Origin: CAKKQX01 sp963734595 | Lineage (GTDB): Bacteria > Pseudomonadota > Gammaproteobacteria > Burkholderiales > SG8-41 | DNA length: 64,000 bases | Assembly (NCBI GenBank): GCA_963734595.1 | Contig: CAVTHV010000037.1 | Coordinates: forward strand, 62,001-126,000 | Reading direction: 5' to 3' | Shown here: positions 44,323-56,364 of the stretch, one piece after another | Position numbering within the stretch: position 1 is the first letter of the stretch | How the letters are laid out: each line of letters opens with the position of its first letter | Notes under the pieces: model-generated | What the model was told of the DNA's origin: nothing | The model's input: the letters and a program-made list of their open reading frames with translations, nothing else | Databases searched by the model: none | Made by a program: the position numbers and the translations under genes

Positions 44323-46020
44323 TCAGACGAGGATCATTTCGGACAGCCCCTTGCCGCCGGGCACCATCGGGAACACGTTCTCGGTCTGGTCGGTGACAAA
44401 ATCCATGAATACCAGATCTTTCTTGCGCGCGAACGCCTCCTTCAGCGCCGGCTCGACATCCGCGGGTTTCTCGATGCGCATGCCGACGTGGCCGTAGGAC
44501 TCGGCGAGCTTCACGAAATCGGGCAGCGCGTCCATGTACGATTCGGCATAGCGGTTGCCGTGGAAGAACTCCTGCCACTGCCGCACCATGCCCATGTACT
44601 TGTTGTTCAGACTCACGACCTTGATCGGCAGCCGGTACTGCTTGCAGGTCGAAAGCTCCTGGATGCACATCTGGATGCTCGCCTCACCGGTCACGCACGC
44701 CACCGCCGCCTTCGGATGCGCAAGCTGCACGCCCATGGCGTAAGGCAGACCCACCCCCATCGTGCCCAGCCCGCCCGAATTGATCCAGCGCCGCGGCTTG
44801 TCGAATTTGTAGAACTGCGCGGCCCACATCTGGTGCTGGCCGACATCCGAGGTCACGAACGCATCGCCCTTGGTGATGGCGTAGAGCTTCTCGATCACGA
44901 ACTGGGGCTTGATGATCGCGCTCGAGCGGTCGTACTTGAGGCAGTCGCGGCCGCGCCACTGCTGGATCTGCGCCCACCAGTTCTTGAGCGCGGCCTGATC
45001 CGGCTTCTCCTTTCCCGCCTGCAGCTGCTTGATGAGTTCCTGCAGCACGTCGCGCACGCTGCCGACGACCGGAATGTCGACCCGCACGCGTTTCGAGATC
45101 GACGAGGGGTCGATGTCGACATGAATGATCGTGCGCTGTTCCTGGAAAAAATGCTTGGGGTTGCCGATCACGCGGTCGTCGAAACGCGCCCCGATCGCGA
45201 GCAGCACGTCGCAGTGCTGCATCGCCATGTTAGCTTCATACGTGCCGTGCATGCCGAGCATGCCGACGAATTTCGGGTCGGTCGCCGGATAGCCGCCCAG
45301 CCCCATCAGCGTGTTGGTGCACGGAAAATCCAGCATGCGCACCAGTTGAGTGAGCTGCTGCGAAGCATCGCCCAGAATCACGCCGCCACCGGTGTAGATC
45401 ATCGGCCGCTTGGCCGACAGCAACACCTGGATCGCTTTCTTGATCTGCCCCGGATGGCCCTTGACGACGGGGTTGTAGGAACGCATCGGCACCTGGTCGG
45501 GGTAGCTGAATTCCGTCTTCTGAGCGGTGATGTCTTTCGGAATGTCGACCACGACCGGGCCCGGGCGGCCGGTCGCGGCAATGTAGAACGCCTTCTTGAT
45601 GGTGGACGCAATGTCCTTCACGTCCTTCACCAGGAAGTTGTGCTTGACGCATGGCCGCGTAATGCCGACGGTATCGCATTCCTGGAATGCGTCCTGGCCG
45701 ATGGCGTGGGTGGGCACCTGGCCGGTGATGATGACCAGCGGAATAGAGTCCATGTAGGCGGTGGCGATGCCGGTCACGGCATTGGTGACACCCGGGCCCG
45801 ACGTCACCAGCGCCACGCCGACTTTGTCGGTTGAACGCGCATAGCCGTCGGCGGCATGCACCGCCCCCTGTTCATGACGAACCAGGATGTGCTTGACTTT
45901 GTTCTGCTTGAACAACTCGTCGTACAGGAACAATACAGCGCCGCCAGGGTAGCCGAACAGATACTCGACCCCCTCTTCCTGCAGGCACCGGACCACGATC
46001 TCAGCGCCGGTCAATTGCAT
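44323..46020 (-). CDS. ilvI: Acetolactate synthase large subunit
   Basis: Thiamine-diphosphate enzyme that makes acetolactate from pyruvate. 565 residues: GAEIVVRCLQEEGVEYLFGYPGGAVL (start), HEQGAVHAADGYAR with the catalytic Glu, a central FAD-binding domain, and the ThDP motif (GEASIQMCIQELSTCKQYRLPIKVVSLNNKYMGMVRQWQ). In this motif the canonical GDGSF/GDGCF becomes GEASI. The ATG at 46020 fits the family start; 89 further in-frame codons upstream are excluded. It opens the ilvI-ilvN-ilvC series. Confidence 0.94.
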   Translation of the reverse strand: MQLTGAEIVVRCLQEEGVEYLFGYPGGAVLFLYDELFKQNKVKHILVRHEQGAVHAADGYARSTDKVGVALVTSGPGVTNAVTGIATAYMDSIPLVIITGQVPTHAIGQDAFQECDTVGITRPCVKHNFLVKDVKDIASTIKKAFYIAATGRPGPVVVDIPKDITAQKTEFSYPDQVPMRSYNPVVKGHPGQIKKAIQVLLSAKRPMIYTGGGVILGDASQQLTQLVRMLDFPCTNTLMGLGGYPATDPKFVGMLGMHGTYEANMAMQHCDVLLAIGARFDDRVIGNPKHFFQEQRTIIHVDIDPSSISKRVRVDIPVVGSVRDVLQELIKQLQAGKEKPDQAALKNWWAQIQQWRGRDCLKYDRSSAIIKPQFVIEKLYAITKGDAFVTSDVGQHQMWAAQFYKFDKPRRWINSGGLGTMGVGLPYAMGVQLAHPKAAVACVTGEASIQMCIQELSTCKQYRLPIKVVSLNNKYMGMVRQWQEFFHGNRYAESYMDALPDFVKLAESYGHVGMRIEKPADVEPALKEAFARKKDLVFMDFVTDQTENVFPMVPGGKGLSEMILV

Positions 46021-46297
46021 AACCGCACTCGATATCTCGAAAGGGAAACGTGAAACATTACCGGTTGCCAGCTCTTTGGTCAAGCAAAATATCCCTGTAA
46101 ACAGCATGATAGGCACACTGCCCGCCCGCTCACGCCGGGCGTTGCTTGCAGCGTGTCGACGATTTGTTAAGATGCGGTTCAATCGCACCGAAAACGCTGC
46201 TAGCGCGGAAAGACGATGCTTACCGGCGACCTGGCAGTGCGGCATGCAGACGGAAGCGTAACTGCGCGCGCTCCAAAAAACAGACAAGGCGACGCAA

Positions 46298-46864
46298 CTG
46301 GCTACCTACAAGGAACTCTCCGATTTTCTCGCTGAAGTAGAACGCCGCGCTTACAAGCAGGCGCTGTTTGCGGTCCGCGATGATCACCTCGCGCTGGATA
46401 TCGTGCAGGATGCAATGCTGAAGCTCGCCGAAAAATACTCGTCGCGGCCGCTGGCGGAGCTGCCGCTGCTGTTCCAGCGCATCCTGCAGAATACGATACG
46501 CGATTTTTACCGCCGCCAGAAAGTGCGTTCGATGTGGACGATGCCGATATCGTCGCTTTTCGGCGGTGACGGCGATGAGGATCATGATCCGCTGGAAACT
46601 CTGGAAGTCGAAAACGACTCCAATTTCGGGGAGTCTCCAGCGAAACAACTGGAGCGCTCTCAAGTCCTTGGTTATATTGAGAAAGCATTGGAAAAATTGC
46701 CGGCCCGTCAACGTCAGGCCTTCCTGCTGCGTTATTGGGAGGAAATGGACGTCGCGGAAGCGGCAAAAGTCATGGGGTGCTCAGAGGGGAGTGTGAAAAC
46801 GCACTGCTCGCGGGCGACCCATGCCCTTGCTGTGATGCTGAAGAAACAGGGGATCGAACTATGA
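46298..46864 (+). CDS. RNA polymerase sigma factor, ECF-like (start codon unclear)
   Basis: About 188 residues: ATYKELSDFLAEVERRAYKQALFAVRDDHLALDIVQDAMLKLAEKY (region 2), a variable acidic loop GGDGDEDHDPLETLE, then ALEKLPARQRQAFLLRYWEEMDVAEAAKVMGCSEGSVKTHCSRATHAL (region 4). No ATG/GTG/TTG fits the N-terminus; codon 46298 is CTG. Removing one C (CAACTGGCTACC to CAATGGCTACC) restores ATG, with AAGG 7 bases before it. The next gene, DUF3619, overlaps by four bases; it is a membrane protein that may be its anti-sigma factor. Confidence 0.85.
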   Translation: MATYKELSDFLAEVERRAYKQALFAVRDDHLALDIVQDAMLKLAEKYSSRPLAELPLLFQRILQNTIRDFYRRQKVRSMWTMPISSLFGGDGDEDHDPLETLEVENDSNFGESPAKQLERSQVLGYIEKALEKLPARQRQAFLLRYWEEMDVAEAAKVMGCSEGSVKTHCSRATHALAVMLKKQGIEL

Positions 46865-47247
46865 GCCAACAAGATCACGAACTGGCGGAGAAAATCGTCC
46901 AGCACCTTGATTACGGGGCCGAACAATTCGACCAGAAGACCGGCGAGCGCCTGCTCGCCGCGCGCAAGTTTGCCCTGTCGCATTACAGGGACAAACCCGA
47001 ACCGGCATGGGGTTGGGCCTGGGCCGGCCACGCGGGGGTGCGTTTGGGCGGGCGTCGTATCGATGCGCGTTATCTGATTGCATTCGCCACCCTGGTCATC
47101 GGGCTGGCCGGCGCCGCCTACTGGAAAATTCAAGCGCCGACAAATGACATCGCCGAGATCGATCTTGGTCTGCTGACTGATGATCTGCCGATCAATGCCT
47201 ATCTCGACAGGGGCTTCGATACATGGCTAAAACGCTCATTGCGCTGA
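46861..47247 (+). CDS. DUF3619 protein, probable partner of the sigma factor
   Basis: 128 residues. A soluble N-terminus (SQQDHELAEKIVQHLDYGAEQFDQKTGERLLAARKFAL), a single transmembrane helix (YLIAFATLVIGLAGAAYW) and a periplasmic tail (LLTDDLPINAYLDRGFDTWLKRSLR). The layout suits an anti-sigma factor, but the zinc-type anti-sigma motif is missing, so this is inference from position. Translationally coupled to the sigma gene and overlapping the next gene by 25 bases. Confidence 0.8.
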   Translation: MSQQDHELAEKIVQHLDYGAEQFDQKTGERLLAARKFALSHYRDKPEPAWGWAWAGHAGVRLGGRRIDARYLIAFATLVIGLAGAAYWKIQAPTNDIAEIDLGLLTDDLPINAYLDRGFDTWLKRSLR

Positions 47248-47750
47248 TTGCCGCGCTATGTCTGGCCTACCCTGTCGCCGCCGCGCAGAGCAAATCCGAA
47301 CCCAAAAAACCCGCCAAGCCGGCCTGGACTGAGCTCACTCCAGTTCAGCAGCAGATCCTCGCTCCCCTGGCGGGGGAGTGGGACAAACTGGATACGACAC
47401 GGCGCAAGAAATGGGTTGCGATCGCCAAGAAATACCCGAAAATGACGCCAAAGCAGCAGCAGCGTCTCCAAACCCGGATGAAAGAATGGGCAGCGCTTAC
47501 GCCGGAGCAACGCCGCGCGGCGCGCGAAAACTACAAGTCCGTCAAGAAACTGCCGCCGGAGAAACGCAAGGCGGTCAAGCTCCAATGGCAGCAATATCAG
47601 CAATCGCTCGCGACTCAGGACGAAACGCTGGGCAAACATCTGGCTGAACCGGCGCCCGCCGCCGGGACACCCGCTGCCCCCGCCGCTGGAACGCCCGCTG
47701 CCCCCGCCGCTGGGACACCCGCCGCCCCCGCAAGCGCAAGCCAGCCGTAG
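47223..47750 (+). CDS. Secreted DUF3106 protein with C-terminal repeats
   Basis: 175 residues. Signal peptide MAKTLIALIAALCLAYPVAAA, then the DUF3106 helical repeat (WTELTPVQQQILAPLAGEWDKLDTTRRKKWVAIAKKYPKM and WAALTPEQRRAARENYKSVKKLPPEKR). The tail holds three copies of GTPAAPAA encoded by 24-bp units (47670-47740), a site likely to vary in length. Function is unknown; family members lie beside this sigma/DUF3619 pair in many betaproteobacteria. Confidence 0.82.
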   Translation: MAKTLIALIAALCLAYPVAAAQSKSEPKKPAKPAWTELTPVQQQILAPLAGEWDKLDTTRRKKWVAIAKKYPKMTPKQQQRLQTRMKEWAALTPEQRRAARENYKSVKKLPPEKRKAVKLQWQQYQQSLATQDETLGKHLAEPAPAAGTPAAPAAGTPAAPAAGTPAAPASASQP

Positions 47751-47765
47751 CGAGTTCTCACCGGC

Positions 47766-48215
47766 GTGGCAACCGATAACGCGGCAGCACACCGCGCACC
47801 GGCGGCAAGCATCGCCAGGCGCCTTTTAAGTCTCGTCTACGAAACGCCGCTGCTCGTCGCCGTGCTGCTCGCCGGCGCGCTGCCGTTTCTGATTTTCACG
47901 CGACACCTCGACCCTGCGCTCGCGCGACCCCTGTTGCAGCTGTATTTGCTCGTGCTGGGCGGCGGCTATTTCGTCTGGCAGTGGCGGCACGGCGGCCAGA
48001 CGCTGCCGATGAAAACCTGGCATCTCAGGCTCGTCGCGCGCGACGGCGGGCCGCCGTCTCTGCGCCACTGCATTTACCGCTACGCGCTGGCACTGCCCGG
48101 GCTGGCACTGTTCGGCATGGGATTATTCTGGGCGCTGATCGACCGCGATCGGCAGTTTCTCCATGACCGGCTGGCTGGAACGCGAATCGTGAACACCGGC
48201 GCTGAACGGCGCTAG
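47766..48215 (+). CDS. RDD-family membrane protein
   Basis: 149 residues starting with GTG. Begins RAPAASIARRLLSLVYETPLLVAVLLAG, the RDD opening with Arg-Arg instead of RDD-type acid pairs at the first helix, three hydrophobic helices and DRDRQFLHDRLAGTRIV at the end, the conserved closing motif. Family function is uncertain, possibly transport. Last gene of the sigma-factor cluster; converges on lptG. Confidence 0.82.
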   Translation: MATDNAAAHRAPAASIARRLLSLVYETPLLVAVLLAGALPFLIFTRHLDPALARPLLQLYLLVLGGGYFVWQWRHGGQTLPMKTWHLRLVARDGGPPSLRHCIYRYALALPGLALFGMGLFWALIDRDRQFLHDRLAGTRIVNTGAERR

Positions 48216-48237
48216 TCTCGTCGCTCCGCGGGCGCGG

Positions 48238-49311
48238 CTAGCGCCGCTCCTGCCACCACAACATCCCTATCGCCAGGCTGAGAAAAATCAGAGTCGGCAA
48301 GGTCGCGCTCAACATGGGCGACCAGTCGTTGAGCAGGCCGAGATGGGCTGTCAGCTGGTTGAGGAAGTAAAACGCGAGCCCAAGCATGATGCCGGTGAAG
48401 ATTTTGGCGCCGACCCCGCCCTGCCGGCCCTGGGAATAGGCGAACGGCAACGCCAGCAGCATCATCACCAGCACCGCTACCGGGTACATCAGCTTGGTCC
48501 AAAGCGCGATTTCATATTGCAGCGCTTTTTGCCGGTTCTCCCTCAGATGCTGCGCGTAGGTATACAGGCTCCACGCCGACATCTTATCCGGCTGCACGAG
48601 CAGCACATTGAGCAGCTCGGGATCGAGCGCCGACTGCCAGCGCTCCTCGGCGCTGGTGCTGATGCTCGTTTTCCTGTCCTCGAACGTCGTGCGCGTTACG
48701 TCCTTGAGCAGCCAGCGGCGCTGGCCCAGGTAATCACCGCTTTTGGCGAGGCTGATCGAGCGCAGGCGGTACTGGTCGTCGAATTCATAAACCTTGACGC
48801 CCTTCAGCCTGGAGTCCGGCGTCACCTCGGCCACGTTGACAAAGTTCCGGCCATCCTTGATCCACAGGCCCGAGCGGAATTCCTGCGCCACCAGGCCGGT
48901 GATCGCCTGCGACCGGAGCCGCTGCGCGAGTTGCTCCGCAGGCGGCGCGATGAATTCACCGAATACGAAGGTCAGCACCGCAAACAGCACGCCCGCGCCC
49001 ATCAGGGCGGCGCACATGCGAAAGATCGACACGCCCGAGGTGCGCATCACCGTATATTCGGAAGTTGCGACCAATTGCGCCAGCGCGAACAGCGTCCCGA
49101 TCAGCGCCGCGATCGGGAAGAGTTCGTAAATGTGATCCGGCACCGAAAGCAGCACGTGGACCATGATGTTTCGCAAGCGGTAGCCGCCGCGGCCCAGATC
49201 CCTGATCTGGTCGGCCAGGTCGAAAAACGCGAAAAGCATCAGAAGCGCCAGGAACACCAGCGCGGTCGCGCCGATGATTTCGCTCACCAGATAACGCCGC
49301 AGCGTTTTCAT
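48238..49311 (-). CDS. lptG: LPS export permease LptG
   Basis: With LptF and the ATPase LptB, extracts lipopolysaccharide from the inner membrane and feeds the LptC bridge. 357 residues: MKTLRRYLVSEIIGATALVFLALLMLFAFFDLADQIRDLGRGGY, a periplasmic domain (EFRSGLWIKDGRNFVNVAEVTPD) and three C-terminal helices. Start ATG overlaps the lptF stop. Because lptF is frameshifted, the sequence as given reads straight from lptF into lptG; that 716-residue reading is not a real fusion. Confidence 0.92.
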   Translation of the reverse strand: MKTLRRYLVSEIIGATALVFLALLMLFAFFDLADQIRDLGRGGYRLRNIMVHVLLSVPDHIYELFPIAALIGTLFALAQLVATSEYTVMRTSGVSIFRMCAALMGAGVLFAVLTFVFGEFIAPPAEQLAQRLRSQAITGLVAQEFRSGLWIKDGRNFVNVAEVTPDSRLKGVKVYEFDDQYRLRSISLAKSGDYLGQRRWLLKDVTRTTFEDRKTSISTSAEERWQSALDPELLNVLLVQPDKMSAWSLYTYAQHLRENRQKALQYEIALWTKLMYPVAVLVMMLLALPFAYSQGRQGGVGAKIFTGIMLGLAFYFLNQLTAHLGLLNDWSPMLSATLPTLIFLSLAIGMLWWQERR

Positions 49312-50388
49312 TTGAACAGCCGGAAAATGGAAAAAACCATCAGCCGCCGGTAAAACAGCAACAGCAGCAGCACAAACATGGAAAGATGCACGCCCCATAT
49401 CCCGAGCGCGAGGCTCACCTGCGACCGCGCTATCGATGCCTGAACGACGGAAAGCAGATTGCTGTAGATCATGTACACCATCAGCGCCAGCGCCAGATTC
49501 ATCGAGCGCCCGGCGCGGGGATTGACAAAGGACAGCGGGACGGCGATCAGCGACAGGATCAGCGCCGAGAGCGGCAAGCCGATGCGCCACGATAGTTCTG
49601 CCTGGTTGAGCGGCGTACGGTCGCGCACGCAGCTCGGCCGTGCTCGCGGTCTTGGTGGTGCCGGGCCGCCCGCTCGCCTCGCTGGTCTCGACCCGCATCG
49701 CATAGCGGTCGAACTCGAAAATCTTGTATTCCACCGAGCCGGGCTTGCCCTCGTAGCGCCGGCCGTTGAGCAGCACCAGAAAGCGGTCGCCGTTCGGCAT
49801 CGTTTCCTGAAAACCGCGGCGCGCCACCATCACCCCCATCTTCTGGTTCTGTGTCGAACTGACAAAGACGTTGGCCACGAGGTTTTCCTTGCCCGAAACT
49901 TCCTCGACGAAGTACACGCGCTCGGCCTGGTGCGATTCGCGGAACACGCCGGGCAACACGGCCGACACGTCGTCGCGGCTTTCCATCAGGTGCCGCAATT
50001 CCTCGGCCTTGCCCACCGCCCAGGGCGTGAGCCCCAGGGAAAGCAGCGCAATGGTGAACACCAGCGGCAACGCGAAGATCAGCACCGGGCGGACCCAGCC
50101 GGTGAGGCTCATGCCGCATGAAAACCACACCACCATTTCGTTGTCGCGGTAGCTGCGCGTCAGTGTCATCAGCACCGCGATGAACAGCGTGAGCGACAGC
50201 AGCACCGGCAGATAACTCACCAGCGTGAGTCCGATCAGGGCAACCGCACCGCTGGAGGTAATGGCACCTTCCGCCGCCTCCCCCAGCACGCGCACCAGCT
50301 GCGTGGTGAGCGTGATGCCCAGCAGCACGAGGAAGGTGGCGACCGCCGCGGTCGTGAATTCGCGCAACAGGGCTTTACGAAAGATCAT
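49308..50388 (-). CDS. lptF: LPS export permease LptF (frameshifted as read)
   Basis: Partner of LptG in the LptB2FG transporter. Repaired length about 360 residues: MIFRKALLREFTTAAVATFLVLLGITLTTQLVRVLGEAA, GMSLTGWVRPVLIFALPL, a periplasmic domain with VFVSSTQNQKMGVMVARRG, then after the lesion LNQAELSWRIGLPLSALILSLIAVPLSFVNPRAGRS. One extra base near 49626 (CGT-G-CGCGAC on the coding strand). Essential, so it is probably intact in the cell. Confidence 0.9.
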
Positions 50389-50464
50389 TCAGACGCTTTA
50401 CTTTTGGCGAAGAATGCACCGATAATCAGCAAGCTAGCAAATAATTTCAGCGCGGGAGATCACA

Positions 50465-51958
50465 GTGGAATTTAGCATAAAAAGCGGCTTGCCGGAGAGC
50501 CGCAAAGGCGGCTGCGCGGTAGTCGGGGTTTTCGAGTCGCGCAAATTGAGTGCGGCGGCCGCGGCACTCGACCGCGCCGCGAAGGGATATCTCAGCAACA
50601 TCGTTCGTGGCGGCGACATGGAAGGCAAGGCGGGCTCGACGCTCGTTTTGCACAATGTACCGCACCTTGCGTGCGAACGCGTGCTGCTGGTCGGCCTGGG
50701 GCGCGAAGCCGGGTTTCGCGACAAGCAGTATCGCGACGCCATTGCGGCCGCAGTGAAGGCCCTTGCCGCGACGGGCGCCAAAGACGCCGAGCTGCATCTC
50801 ACGTCGCTCACCGTGGACAAACGCAACGTGGCGTGGCGCATCATGCACGCCGCCGCGGTGGCGCGTGAAACGGCCTATCGTTTCGACCAGATGAAGAGCA
50901 AAAGGGAGGCGCCGGAGCCGGCGCTGCGCCGGCTGGTGCTGGCCATCGGCGACAAGACCGCGCAACGGCTCGCCGAGCGCGGACTCGAGCAGGGGCTGGC
51001 GACTGCCCATGGCGTCGGGCTGGCCAAGGATCTGGGCAACCTGCCGGCCAATGTCTGCACGCCGAGTTATCTCGCCGAGCAGGCGCGCGAGCTCGCCAGG
51101 CGTTATCGCATGAAAATCCAGGTGCTCGAGCGCGAGGACATGGAAAAACTCGGCATGGGCGCTTTGCTGTCGGTCGCGCGCGGCAGCGTGCAGCCCCCGA
51201 AACTGATCACGCTCGAATATCGCGGTGCCGCGAAATCGCACCAACCCGTCGCCCTGGTCGGCAAGGGCGTCACGTTCGATACCGGCGGCATTTCGCTCAA
51301 GCCCGCCCCGGAAATGGACGAGATGAAATTCGACATGTGCGGCGCGGCGAGCGTGCTCGGCGCGCTGAAAGCGGCCGCTGAAATGAAACTGCCGCTGAAC
51401 GTGGTCGGCATCATCCCGACCACGGAAAACATGCCCGGCGGCCGCGCCACCAAGCCCGGCGATATCGTCACCAGCATGTCGGGACAGACTATCGAGATTC
51501 TCAATACCGATGCCGAGGGGCGGCTCATCCTGTGCGACGCGCTGACCTATGCCGAGCGCTTCAACCCTGCAGCCGTGGTGGACATCGCGACGCTCACCGG
51601 GGCATGCGTGATTGCGCTGGGCAACGTCGCGAGCGGATTGTTCGCCAACGACGACGCGCTCGCCAGGGAACTGCTTGCCGCGGGCGATGCCGCCTGCGAC
51701 CGGGCGTGGCACATGCCGTTGTGGGATGACTATCAGGAACAGCTCAAGAGCAACTTCGCGGATTTTGCCAACATCGGCGGCCGGCCGGCCGGCAGCATAA
51801 CCGCAGCATGCTTCCTCGCGCGCTTTACCAAGAAATTCAAATGGGCGCACCTCGACATCGCCGGCACTGCCTGGAAATCGGGCAAGGACAAGGGCGCAAC
51901 CGGGCGGCCGGTGCCGCTGCTCGCGCAGTTCCTGGTCAACCGCGCTGGACGAAAATAA
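50465..51958 (+). CDS. pepA: Leucyl aminopeptidase (PepA, cytosol aminopeptidase)
   Basis: Di-zinc/manganese M17 peptidase removing N-terminal residues; E. coli PepA also binds DNA at cer and car sites. 497 residues with an N-terminal macro-like domain and a catalytic domain: GKGVTFDTGGISLKP, DMCGAASVLGAL and NTDAEGRLILCDALTYAE supply metal ligands. GTG start with GGGAG 7 bases upstream. Divergent from lptF and followed by element E3 and holC, the usual lptF/pepA/holC/valS order. Confidence 0.96.
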   Translation: MEFSIKSGLPESRKGGCAVVGVFESRKLSAAAAALDRAAKGYLSNIVRGGDMEGKAGSTLVLHNVPHLACERVLLVGLGREAGFRDKQYRDAIAAAVKALAATGAKDAELHLTSLTVDKRNVAWRIMHAAAVARETAYRFDQMKSKREAPEPALRRLVLAIGDKTAQRLAERGLEQGLATAHGVGLAKDLGNLPANVCTPSYLAEQARELARRYRMKIQVLEREDMEKLGMGALLSVARGSVQPPKLITLEYRGAAKSHQPVALVGKGVTFDTGGISLKPAPEMDEMKFDMCGAASVLGALKAAAEMKLPLNVVGIIPTTENMPGGRATKPGDIVTSMSGQTIEILNTDAEGRLILCDALTYAERFNPAAVVDIATLTGACVIALGNVASGLFANDDALARELLAAGDAACDRAWHMPLWDDYQEQLKSNFADFANIGGRPAGSITAACFLARFTKKFKWAHLDIAGTAWKSGKDKGATGRPVPLLAQFLVNRAGRK

Positions 51959-51966
51959 ACCCAATG

Positions 51967-52063
51967 AACCGCAGAGGCGCAAAGCGGACAAGGACACGCA
52001 AAGAAAAGCACACTTTGAAACGGAAACTCTTTGCGCAGCTTTGCGACTTGGCGTCTTTGCGGT
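51967..52063. repeat. Short-period palindromic element E3
   Basis: Left arm 51967-52004 (ACCGCAGAGGCGCAAAGCGG and on to ACGCAAAGA), right arm 52028-52063 inverted (TCTTTGCGCAGCTTTGCGAC to GTCTTTGCGGT). The unit is CGCAAAGA-like. Lies between pepA and holC. Confidence 0.78.
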
Positions 52064-52083
52064 GAAGGTGTTGAATTCAGAGC

Positions 52084-52521
52084 ATGACACAGATCGATTT
52101 CTATACGCACGTAGACGACAAGCTCGGGACCGCGTGCCGGCTCGCGGCCAAGGCCGTCGATCACGGTCTGCGCGTGCTGGTGTTCTGTCCCGATGCGCAA
52201 AGCGCGCAGCACATCGACCGCCTGCTGTGGACCACGCCTGCGATCAGCTTCATTCCGCACTGCTTTCCCGGCGATCCGCTGGCGGCGGCAACACCGGTCA
52301 TCGTCGATCATGACGGCGGCGATCCGTTGCACGATCAGTTGCTGCTCAATCTGCGCGCGGAATGGCCGCCATTTTTCAGCCGTTTCCAGCGGCTGATTGA
52401 AATCGTGAGCCGCGACGACGACGACCGCAGGGACGCGCGCGCGCGCTTCAAGTTCTACCGCGACCGCGGCTACGAAATCCGCACCCACGACCTGTCGAAA
52501 ACAGGTCCCCGGGCGGGATAA
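52084..52521 (+). CDS. holC: DNA polymerase III chi subunit
   Basis: Part of the clamp-loader complex; links it to single-strand-binding protein. 145 residues: MTQIDFYTHVDDKLGTACRLAAKAVDHGLRVLVFCPD, SAQHIDRLLWTTPAISFIPHC and RARFKFYRDRGYEIRTHDLSK. Near the usual length of 140-150. It follows pepA and precedes valS, the common order in betaproteobacteria. Confidence 0.93.
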   Translation: MTQIDFYTHVDDKLGTACRLAAKAVDHGLRVLVFCPDAQSAQHIDRLLWTTPAISFIPHCFPGDPLAAATPVIVDHDGGDPLHDQLLLNLRAEWPPFFSRFQRLIEIVSRDDDDRRDARARFKFYRDRGYEIRTHDLSKTGPRAG

Positions 52522-52604
52522 CGGGCTGACATGATGGCAACGGCGCCGCAACCGCCATCTCAAGGCCTTTCCGAAACCCCCGTCCGTTGAGGCTTGCCGC
52601 GCCA

Positions 52605-53222
52605 ATGGCACAAAAACCGACCGGGGATGAGAACAGCGACGATCTGCTCAAGCGTGCAGATGCGCTGCTTGCGCGCCACCACCGCCAGGCCGCGGCGCCG
52701 CCCGCGGACGGCCCGGCGCCGGCCTCCGCTGGCGACGTGCCGCTGCTGACCGTGATCGTCGGCAACGAAGCCGGGGCGAGCGACATCCCGGTGCTGACTG
52801 AAATCGTCGTCCCCGAGTCGCAGGCCGGTCGCGCTGCGCCTGCGGCCGATGGGGAATCGGCCCCAGCGAACGCGCAGTCCGCCCCCCGTACCGAAATCGT
52901 CTCCCGCGTGCAGGCGCAGAACCTGGAACACAAGGTTTACCTCAAGCTGAGGAAAGGCCTCGACCAGCACATCGCCGGCGTGCTGCAGGAGCGTTTCATG
53001 CCGAATATCGGCGCCGCGCTCGACCAGGCGCTGCAAAAAATTACCCTCGATCTCCAGTCCAACATCAGCGACATGGTGCGGGCCTCGATCGAGGACACGC
53101 TGCAGACTCAACTCAGGAACCTGCAGATTTCGCTCCAGCCCGCAGCCGCGGCGCCGCCCGAAGCCCCTGCCGCGTCAGGTATAATGCCGCCTTCTCCCGA
53201 ATCACCTTCCCCCGCGTCACAC
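52605..53222 (+). CDS. DUF2486-like protein, in frame with valS
   Basis: 206 residues before the ValRS Met. MAQKPTGDENSDDLLKRADALLARHHR, a Pro/Ala-rich middle with the repeated PLLTVIVG and PVLTEIVV, and a helical end (LQNLEHKVYLKLRKGLDQHIAGVLQERFMPNIGAALDQALQKITLDL). This resembles DUF2486 proteins, normally encoded separately before valS. Here no stop intervenes; the frame continues through GIMPPSPESPSPASH into ValRS. Either the stop has been lost or the sequence has an indel. Confidence 0.65.
53180..53185 (+). promoter_or_regulatory. Consensus -10 box before valS
   Basis: TATAAT preceded by CAGG, 37 bases before the valS ATG and inside the DUF2486-like reading frame. No good -35 hexamer is visible 16-18 bases upstream. 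It suggests valS is transcribed on its own. Confidence 0.5.
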
Positions 53223-56243
<3,021 letters not shown>

Positions 56244-56364
56244 CCCGCAGGGGCGGGATCAACAGGATTGCCGAGGCATGAATGATAAAAAATAATAATA
56301 AAAACAACGGCATGCAAAATTATTTCCAAGCCGACCCCGCTCCCCTCTGAAAGAGTCGCGAAGC

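Noticed and set aside
48238..50388. A single 716-residue LptF-LptG fusion
   Set aside because: Caused by one extra base at about 49626; the normal lptF end and ATGA overlap with lptG are present in the other frame.
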